64,000 bases of DNA from Oxytricha trifallax. Lineage: Eukaryota > Ciliophora > Spirotrichea > Sporadotrichida > Oxytrichidae. Positions 56,930 to 64,000 of this stretch are shown here, one piece after another. The DNA is taken from contig ARYC01000214.1 of the NCBI GenBank assembly GCA_000711775.1, positions 62,001-126,000 of the forward strand, written 5' to 3'. The notes beneath the pieces are model-generated. The model made no database searches. It was not told the DNA's origin and saw only the letters and a list, made by a program, of their open reading frames with translations. Each line of letters opens with the position of its first letter. The first letter of the stretch is position 1. Made by a program: the position numbers and the translations under genes.

Positions 56930-59330
56930 CTTGCTGTTAATGTTCTGCTGCTTGAGGTTCTTCTTAATGTATGCAAACAACTATTCGATTGGGTTGAGCC
57001 AGGGCGAGTATTCTGCATTGAGAGTACGTTGACTTTGAAGCGACGAGCAGTCGCAAGCATCTCAGATACTTATGAATTATGGCATTATCCATTAAAAGCA
57101 CCACCTTCTTATTGCATAGATCTTTGTAAGTTCTTATACTTCTCAGCGTCTGACATATAAAGTTCTCAAACAGCACTGAATCAAAAGCTCCCTCAATGAT
57201 TTGAGTGGAGACCACTCTGTCAACTGCGATTGCAGCTATCAAACCCATAGAATACTGTTACCTCTTCACTGTTTACTTAGCAATCGACAACTGTCTTGCT
57301 CTCAAACCATAATCGCCAAAATTGGAGAGCATTTCCTATCGATACTGAGAGATTAGCTTATAATGAGATTAATCTGACTTTGATCTGGAATTTATGCACA
57401 GGGTTGATCACATTCTTTGGATTCTTCTTATTGATTATGATTTTGTGATAGGTCATCTATGAGTAAAGTAAAATTGGTATTAGGACGGTAGTTGAATTAT
57501 AATCTTAGTAGTTTGATGGAAGTTTGCATCATGATTAGTGGTTTGAAATGAGACTTGTTGAACTTGTGAGAACTGGAACCATACAACCCAAGGGTGGAAC
57601 CATACAACTTAAGGGTGGAGCCATACAACATGGATCTATACAACTCGGATCCATACAACCAGGAACCATACAACCTGGAGCCATACAACCTCAGCGCGGA
57701 ACCATGCAATCCAAGAGATATCTTCAGGGTATCTTCATCTAACATGGTAGTTCTAATCATAGTATAATTCCCAGAGTTCACATCTCAACTTGCATCTCCC
57801 TCATTCTTGAAGTTATCAAAGATAAGTAATCGCTCAAACTAAGCTGAGTATGATAGTTTGAAATTATCAAGAACAGAATGATTGAATCAGATACTATCAT
57901 CATGCAACAACCATCAACCTTCAAATTTTATTTTGTATACTTACTCTCATCAATATTCGAGCTGCTCAAAACTGATAGCGACAGCTTTCTTGGAGTGAGC
58001 TGAACAATTCTCTCTATCTCTAACTCAATAGCGAACTGCTTGATTTCTTTATAGTTGATTACAGTTTTAATTTTGACACCTTGTCAATCAATGGCGTGAG
58101 CCCTGAATGGATTCGTTTGATCTGCTCATCATCTGAAGTGACTTTCTTCGCAGTGCTCTGCAACTTCAAATTCCTGAATTTCTTCAAAGTACTCGATTGA
58201 TTTTAGGGAGTGTCTTCAACTTCAAGTATAGGGGATAGATCGGACTTTAGTTACTACTTTGCTTTCAAATTCTAGCGAGGTGGAGTTTGTAAAATGCCTG
58301 CCTTCTGTAAAATAGTAAATCAAAATTATTAAGGAATAACATACTATAGAGCTGCTTGATGATTTCTAGGATTTCTTCAAAATCGATTGTTTAGCCAACT
58401 TATTTAAAGTACTGGTACTAGAATGGGGTTTTGAAATTGGCTTAGCTTTACTCTACATTATTGAATGAAGTTTGGATGATTACGAATCCTTTGCATTAGC
58501 TTAGAGATTGATACCTTTAAGAACATTTTAAGCAGGTAAATCGTTTGATCTTATAGATGAAACTGCATCCAATGAATAAGATAATTTCTAAGAATATTCA
58601 CAATTCGACTGCTTTCCAAGCAGCATCCCTCCATACTGCAACTCCTTATCGCCTGCGATGATTCTACTATACTTCTTGACTGCAATCGATTTGTTAACTT
58701 TATTCTTCCTCTTACCCAGAATACTCTTCTAATTGAGGGCCCACTGCTTAAGGGGTAAGTAGTCAGACCTGAAGTTGCTTTCATCCACTGATATAATTAC
58801 TGCATCCTCTCTTAGAAACTATGATAGCAGGCGACTCACCCATAAGCGTTTACAGTTATAAGCAGGATCTCTATATATGACATTCGCTGCCTCTGTCTTG
58901 CCAAACTTCAGATGAAACTACTCCTTGAGAATCTTGTGAATCGTTGAAATGCAAGGCACTTTGAAGGCATACTTTAATGGCGAGCTCAACTTCAATTCTT
59001 ACAATCGATTATGAATATTTCTGCCAGTACACTAATAAATCCCAACCTCTTCAATGCACTCACCAACAGCAGCAACCAGCTGCTCATTATCTCACTCCCT
59101 CCTCATGCCAGGTTTTTTTGGTTCTTAAAGATGGAATACGCTATTTTACATCTAATGCTTAAACTTCTCAACAGTTCTTGATACAAACTCTCTGTCACTC
59201 GCAACTTCTTCGAAATTTACTTTGGCTTCAACTAATCTTCCATATACATTCTTACTATCTCTAATCGTTTATGGGCAAGCTTGGCATCTCAAGGTTTTAG
59301 GTATGGATTACAATCCTTAGGTAATCCACG
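56930..59330 (-). pseudogene. Decayed IS630/Tc1-type transposase with internal repeat insert
   Basis: Minus strand, N- to C-terminus. HTH region at about 59280-59180: LAHKRLEIVRMYMEDQLKPK-QISKKLRV. Then ECIEEVGIYQCTGRNIHNRL, CISTIHKILKEQFHLKFGKT (about 58930) and AVIISVDESNFRSDYLPLKQ (about 58790; first catalytic Asp). From about 57340: NFGDYGLRARQ, SMGLIAAIAVDRVVSTQIIE, KKVVLLMDNAIIHK (second Asp, about 57100), and, one frame over, LNAEYSPWLNPIEQLFAYIK (catalytic Glu, about 57000). About 1.2 kb of unlike sequence (57400-58500) lies between, including K/S/Q-rich pieces and an LYGS-coding minisatellite. At least three frame changes and in-frame TGAs show it is dead, or split by undetected IESs. 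It may be two overlapping copies. Confidence 0.75.
57575..57715. repeat. Minisatellite, unit about 15-18 bp (GGAACCATACAACC)
   Basis: About eight imperfect units of GGAACCATACAACCY(A)GGG in tandem. On the minus strand it encodes repeated LYGS, on the plus strand TIQP/SIQL. The same unit recurs at 62748-62805, 62935-63035 and 63625-63662 outside any clear gene. Confidence 0.75.
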
Positions 59331-59585
59331 GTTTAACTAAATTCTATTCTGTATAAAAGAGATTAAACCTGTTTATATCAACTGCACTGGCTATCCTTCT
59401 TAAATCGACTGGGGTTTCTAAATTAGCATTATATTAGAGTGATACTTAAATTTTAGATTATTCTACTTACCAACTTTGAATTGCGAAATTGACTCAAGAA
59501 CTGCTCCAGAAATTGACACAGTGAATCATCGTCATACATACTCTTGATATCAATCACGTCTTTAAGTAAGAATCTATACCTTCCA

Positions 59586-59873
59586 ATGGATCTTTATGAT
59601 CAAACCTCCTTATAAAGAATCTACTTGAGGAGGAACTTCACCAGAGTTGAGGAGACCTCCCGTATTATACGAATACTTAGCTGGTGCAACCACTTGAACG
59701 AAATTCTTCCCCAAAATTACAGGCCCCCACTTTATGATTTGCTTGTCATGAATCTTGACTCAACTCTACTTAATGCTTTCAAAGGAGTGCTGGCTAAGAT
59801 GATCGTCGCTGACGATCGAGGTGAGCGATTATTCTTACTAAGACTGCGAATGCATTTCAGAGTGATTGCTTGA
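59586..59873 (+). CDS. Small ORF, unrecognised
   Basis: ATG 59586 to TGA 59871-59873, 95 codons with one TAA as Gln: MDLYDQTSLQRIYLRRNFTR, VEETSRIIRILSWCNHLNEI, YRPPLYDLLVMNLDSTLLNA, DDRGERLFLLRLRMHFRVIA. It is well balanced, hydrophobic/charged and GC-richer than its surroundings, so probably real. The frame is open a little upstream, so the start may be earlier. It lies just behind the start of the minus-strand transposase. Could be a separate gene, or an accessory ORF of a mobile element. No family recognised. Confidence 0.5.
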
Positions 59874-60177
59874 ATTTTATGATTACTTAGTTGTTTTCAT
59901 ATTTAATATATTAGAAATTAATATAATAATCAATAGTATTAGTATAATTTATTATTGAGATATGAATATAATGATCAATATTAATAATGACCAAAATATG
60001 GCAAGAGTAGGTATAGTAGTGATTAAAACCATTAATGGTATAGCAAAGGCAGTTGTCTAACTGAATAGCATTAGTTATTGAAATTTTATAAGCAGCAGAG
60101 TAGCAACAACAATAACAGCATGCTCTTTCAATTCAACAATAGTATGCTACTCATAAAGATGGTCTTATAAACCGAAT
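59874..60177. other. AT-rich spacer with short AAC/AGC-rich tract
   Basis: Mostly AT-rich. At 60090-60120 there is an AGCAACAACAATAACAGC-like tract. No supported gene. Confidence 0.35.
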
Positions 60178-60384
60178 ATGATCTCTCTCACTCAAGTCCT
60201 TAAAATCATGGATGAATCGCTGGAGCAGTACAGAATCGTGTTCGGCATCCAACTTGCCTTTCACACCATCAGAACAATTCAGATTGAGGGCCTGTACAAG
60301 GGAGACAACTAAGAACTTATCCGATTTGTGATAGAAATCATGAACTTTAGGTATAGACCTGCTTAAGCTTAAGAGCTTGGTTGA
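60178..60384 (+). CDS. Small ORF, unrecognised
   Basis: ATG 60178 to TGA 60382-60384, 68 codons: MISLTQVLKIMDESLEQYRI, VFGIQLAFHTIRTIQIEGLY, NQELIRFVIEIMNFRYRPAQ. Amphipathic helices with normal composition; the last ten residues may lie in an intron or IES (a short TTTAG follows IEIMN). It may be the first part of the gene at 60546-61171. No domain recognised. Confidence 0.45.
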
Positions 60385-60545
60385 TCAACTCAGCGGATGT
60401 TCACAACTAGGAGTAGTATGGTTTGATCTTCAAGTATTAACAAAGCGTAGTCTTATCAGTAAAATATATAGTCTTTAATACCTAAACAAGTTCTTTATAT
60501 TTATTATTAAGTAATAATCATATAATTCTATAATAAAACTTAAGA

Positions 60546-61171
60546 ATGAAGTCAAGCAAACTTACGAAGCAGCACTGCCTCACCTTCAAGCACTCTGCTC
60601 ATGCACCTGGTGGATACATCGTCGAGATTTACAAGGCAAGATTTTCAACATAAGTAATGGTTCTAAGTATAGGTGATCGATGAACGCTTCAAGCGAACTT
60701 TAAAGTTCCAGGTGGATCCTCAAAGTGGATTTACAAACGTTGTACTTCTGGAGGTTGCTCCGAGTGAACCAATTGTGGTGGTAACCTATAAGTGGTGTGG
60801 CTATCATAACGTATGGATATACCCATTCAAGAAGGAGGATCCACACATGCACTAATAGTATATTAATCTTGATCCTGACGATCCTTCAGACGGTTGGTTC
60901 TTCAGCTTTGATAACGACAGTCTTATACAGGTAGAGTAAGCAATACTATTATACTATTCAAACTATCGCTTACACGCAATTAATTTATAGCTAAATCAAG
61001 GGAGAATACAGAAAGACTGTGGATAAGTATGATGAAGAAATGAGGAAGCAGTTGACATCGCATGTAATACCAGAACCCTAAGATTTGTTGGAGCAGTCAG
61101 TTTTACAGTATGAATCAGAAATTAAAAGTTTGAGTGAACAATTTAAGAGTGATTTTAAACTGCGATGGTGA
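60546..61171 (+). CDS. Compact unrecognised gene with two short introns
   Basis: ATG 60546: MKSSKLTKQHCLTFKHSAHA, PGGYIVEIYK, then a GC...AG interruption of 37 nt (about 60637-60673) and VIDERFKRTLKFQVDPQSGF, TNVVLLEVAPSEPIVVVTYK, WCGYHNVWIYPFKKEDPHMH, DDPSDGWFFSFDNDSLIQV. A clean GTAAG...TATAG intron of about 55 nt (from about 60938) leads to QIKGEYRKTVDKYDEEMRKQ, LLEQSVLQYESEIKSLSEQF and KLRW-TGA at 61169-61171. The first half looks beta-rich, the end helical. Other frames are open in exon 1, so the start is less sure than the rest. Unlike most genes here it is nearly continuous. No family recognised. Confidence 0.6.
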
Positions 61172-61530
61172 TTTATATACACCATCAATAATTTCTACAC
61201 TATGCTAGTAGCCTAATGCAATGATATTCATAATTCCCTAGAAGTTATTTTTATTTAAACTTAAATTCAACTAAATTGTCTTAATTAACTTTGAAACATT
61301 AGATACAATAAAAGTGTGATTTATAATAACCACCAGTAATAATTTCAGTTATTTAAATAAAATTTTCAAATAAAATCAAAACCTCTCTAATTTAATCATT
61401 ATTGATCAATGATTTACAACCCTAATATTTCACATCCTAAGAAATTTAAGCAAACCATTCCAATTAGTGTGATAAATATACTCAAAATAACAAAATCACA
61501 AATTAACACAATAAAAGACTTAAAACTAAA
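61172..61530. other. AT-rich intergenic spacer
   Basis: No supported coding frame. It lies between two convergent genes. Confidence 0.35.
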
Positions 61531-61534
61531 CCCT

Positions 61535-62620
61535 TTCACATTCCTAATCCCTAGACCCTAATCAGACAGAAACAGAATAAATTATGCTTAGTAATTGATT
61601 TGTTAGATCTCTCCTTCAAAGCGCGCTTTTGAAATTCGTTGTTAAATAGCACCTATTAAATGATTAAAAAGGAAGATTAATAAAAAAGAATAGAATAATT
61701 AAACTTACTAAAATTATTGCCGACTTTATTTTGATTCTTGCATCTGTCTACTTGCCCTGTAATTCCTATAGAAAAGATTGATTAAAATTTTGGGTTTGAT
61801 GTTGGTTTCTCCTCAGTAGTCCTCGGTACCCATTTTCTAAATGTATTACGAATAACATCATTTATAGAATGAGGAGGACTACCGCCTCCAATGGTGTCTT
61901 AATACCCCCACCAAGGGAAGGATCGCGGCTTTGAATTCTAAGATTCCAATATCCTCTTGAATCGCAGCCTAACGATCTGTTGATTTAAGACTAAGTCTAT
62001 ATAATCAACTGGAGAACATTTCATAAATTTAATTATAAACTGCCGCTTAAGTAGGGTTTGCCACTAATTTGAATATTCGGTTCTAACTTTAGGGAAGTTT
62101 GATAATTAAACGACTATTAAATTATGATTTGAAAATCTCTGATTTTTTCAAGACCTCCTCTTAGTTAGTTAGACTTTAAATACTGCTATTTTAAATCTAG
62201 ATTCTCTTTTAGTTGTTTGAGAAGTACTTATAAATTATAATCTTTTAAATCTCCTATGATTAAAATTTTTTCTCTGTTAGTAAAAAATACCTTAAAAGCC
62301 ATAATGATTTTACAAAATCTACTAAATCTCTATAATTGAGGCATCCTACTATTTACAGTGATAGAGCCTAGCTCTTTAAGTTAATAGAGCACTTTATCAT
62401 TATTTGATGATACGATGGATTTATTTGAGCTTTGCTTAGTCTTCTGAAACTTAAAGCTAATTATAGTACAAAACCACTAAAAAAAACAGAGAGATTTTTA
62501 AGACCTACTAAAACAACGACCATTACTCTATAATGCAGGGTATCCAACCATAGGCTGCGGCTGGACCCTAATGCTCCCGAGTAGAAGGAGCATGTTAAAA
62601 TGATGGGGAGTATAAAATAT
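61535..62620 (-). pseudogene. Unrecognised coding region, possible LINE-endonuclease-like remnant
   Basis: Upper part (about 62620-62030, minus) is one open frame: VQPQPMVGYPALQSNGRCFS, QSSNKSIVSSNNDKVLYQLK, SITVNSRMPQLQRFSRFCKI, NREKILIIGDLKDYNLQVLL, LRGGLEKIRDFQIII. Lower part starts at an ATG at 62024 in another phase: MKCSPVDYIDLVLNQQIVRL, RSFPWWGYQDTIGGGSPPHS, INDVIRNTFRKWVPRTTEEK, then after a short intron NNEFQKRALKERSNKS. The order 'I-x-V..., ILIIGDxxDYN, ...VDYIDLVL' loosely recalls the APE endonuclease of LINEs (IxGDFN, then D-I/Y-x-L), but the Asn and His hallmarks are missing. It may instead be two ordinary genes. The LINE idea is weak inference. Confidence 0.35.
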
Positions 62621-62747
62621 AGGGAGGAGTCTAAAGTTAGGCACAGAAATTGAGGAGGCAAAAGTTTGGTTTTAGCCCCAAATTTGCGAAATTTATAATT
62701 TGATAATGAATTATTATGAAATTCGCTGGCTTAAATAGGGCATTTTT

Positions 62748-63040
62748 GGAACCATACAACCTGGAGTCATACAGCCGGAGCAATGCAACCTGGATCCATA
62801 CAACTTTAGGTTGATTCTTGCATAGTAGTTTGAATAAGCAGCTTTAGTACTTCTAATTGAACCCTATACATACTTAGCGATTTTTTTATACACTGGTACA
62901 TGAATTTTGGAGATATCTTCAGGATATCTTCCTGGAACCATACAACCTGAGGGGTGGAACCATACAACCTTGAGGTATCTTCAGGATATCTTCATCTGGA
63001 ACCATACAACCTTAGAGTGGAGTCATACAACCTAGCATCT
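62748..63040. repeat. Dispersed GGAACCATACAACC and GATATCTTC repeats
   Basis: Several units of GGAACCATACAACCTG-like sequence (62750-62805, 62935-62970, 62997-63033). The neighbouring module GATATCTTCAGGATATCTTC occurs at 62922 and, partly, at 62972. The same two modules occur together at 57560-57740 and 63600-63665. Confidence 0.7.
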
Positions 63041-63197
63041 TAAAATCAACTTTATCACCCACAATCGAGCTCTAATACTAAAATTCGCTGTTACTATGAT
63101 ATATTACATGATTTGTGGTGGTATGGAGGTATAGGGATGAGAGGGGTATCAAAATAAAATTTTGATTTCAGAGTGATTTTTTCAATTCATAACCATA

Positions 63198-63413
63198 GTA
63201 TCACTAAGAATTTAGGCCTATTCTCAAACTTAAGAGCAACACACTTGAATTACCCAACTCTTGCCTAACCATGCCAAAACCATCCAAATCATCATTAATC
63301 ATCTCAGAGGCATCGAAAACATCATTAGAGCTTAAGTCAGAGGCCTTAGGCAAAAATCGATGTTTGAAGTCAGAGACCATACTTTGGGGTTTAAAGCTGT
63401 TGTAAACTGTCAT
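63198..63413 (-). CDS. Small acidic ORF, unrecognised
   Basis: ATG 63413 to TGA near 63198, about 71 codons: MTVYNSFKPQSMVSDFKHRF, LPKASDLSSNDVFDASEMIN, DDLDGFGMVRQELGNSSVLL. It uses TAG as Gln just before the stop. GC-richer than its surroundings and plausible as a coding island; it may be one segment of a longer gene. No family recognised. Confidence 0.4.
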
Positions 63414-63599
63414 ATAAAATATAAGAAATTCTCATACTCTGCTATAATCTACTATCACCAATAAACTAGATACTGCCTAATATATCGATTTCTATGTAAA
63501 CAGTGTCTGTTATATACGATTTAAACTTAGTAAGCCTGATCAATCAAAATGTAAGCAGAGTATTGAGAGGTTTAATAAAAAATTAAAAAAACTTGAAAT

Positions 63600-63665
63600 T
63601 TGGAGATATCTTCAGGATATCTTCCTGGAACCATACAACCTAAGGGGTGGAGCCATACAACCTTA
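63600..63665. repeat. Further copy of the GATATCTTC + GGAACCATACAACC repeat
   Basis: Reads GGAGATATCTTCAGGATATC, TTCCTGGAACCATACAACC and a second CCATACAACC unit, nearly identical to 62920-62972. No ORF uses it. Confidence 0.7.
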
Positions 63666-63852
63666 AAACCAAAAATTTGATAAAACCCCATAATAATGCA
63701 AATTTATGTCTGGTATAAGTATATATGAATATTGCAATCGATTGCTGCATTATCTTGTCTAGAATCAAGATTGAATTATATTATAGAGTATAATGCAATA
63801 AATTAGGTTGTGAAAGTATTAGGGAAGGGATTATTAATAGTTTGCGAATTAG

Positions 63853-64000
63853 TCATTGACAGTTATTTAAGAACTCGATTTCATTCTCAAGGTACATGAT
63901 ATGTTTCGGGTAATCATCTTCGATCATGCCTAGTAGTTCATTAGCAACACACTCTATGTCGATTTTGCCAGACCAGAGTCTCTGCACTTAGCCATAGCCT
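63853..64000 (-). CDS. C-terminus of an unrecognised gene (runs off the right edge)
   Basis: Minus-strand frame from the window edge to TGA at 63853-63855: LWSGKIDIECVANELLGMIE, DDYPKHIMYLENEIEFLNNC-Q. Acidic, helical, typical coding composition, with TAA/TAG as Gln. Too short to place in a family. Confidence 0.5.

Noticed and set aside
56751-57032. Plus-strand ORF of 93 codons
   Set aside because: Antisense to the transposase C-terminus (EYSPWLNPIE) on the minus strand.
1-64000. tRNA, rRNA, CRISPR or bacterial operon features
   Set aside because: No cloverleaf, rRNA-like stretch, spacer-repeat array or Shine-Dalgarno pattern was seen. The genetic code and IES structure show a ciliate nucleus.

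Overview
The window reads as germline (micronuclear) DNA of a hypotrich/stichotrich ciliate of the Oxytricha/Stylonychia type. It is very AT-rich. Real proteins appear only when TAA and TAG are read as glutamine and TGA is the only stop. Genes are chopped into short, GC-richer coding islands (macronuclear-destined segments, MDSs) separated by AT-rich spacers (IESs or small introns). Several junctions carry short direct repeats (pointers) whose removal rejoins the frame. Two TBE-like DNA transposons with C4A4-like ends and ATT target duplications lie inside such junctions. Because of the code and the fragmentation, ORFs found with the standard code are mostly shadows; gene calls here come from reading the ciliate code by eye, so ends and splice points are approximate.

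Layout: 1-464 (-) N-terminus of a NEK-type kinase. 691-9761 (+) a cluster of related, hydrophilic Q/S/G/K-rich coding segments with repeated 10-15 bp sequences that look like shared or scrambled pointers; one route through them gives a mitochondrial, possibly IF1-like protein. 10070-12555 (-) secreted alpha-amylase. 12980-14694 (-) mitochondrial IBA57/CAF17-like protein. 14980-20276 (-) large coiled-coil protein. 20797-22134 (-), 25659-30439 (+) and 32660-33674 (-) three members of one secreted protein family not recognised from known families. Between the first two lies a DUF229/sulfatase-like membrane enzyme (22271-24925, +). 31878-32228 (-) is a small Thr/Asp-rich ORF with an internal TGA. 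34016-35563 (+) is a SHIPPO/ODF3-type PGPG-repeat axonemal protein. 36344-40794 (+) coiled-coil, Q/N-rich protein; 41008-42395 (+) single-pass membrane protein; 42528-44855 (+) Q/N-rich protein.

45330-55640 (-) is a heavily fragmented locus of about 19 small coding islands, interrupted by the larger TBE copy (50281-55505). The smaller, decayed TBE (26765-29770) interrupts the plus-strand secreted paralogue. Both leave a continuous reading frame if excised with one ATT retained.

55640-64000 is repeat-rich: an array of TGGTCA/TGACCA motifs, a decayed IS630/Tc1-type transposase carrying an internal minisatellite, three compact ORFs (59.6-61.2 kb), a possible LINE-endonuclease-like remnant, and dispersed GGAACCATACAACC and GATATCTTC repeats. 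Four very long palindromes (about 0.4 to 0.8 kb, two of about 620 bp) are the most striking non-coding structures; three lie inside the TBE copies.
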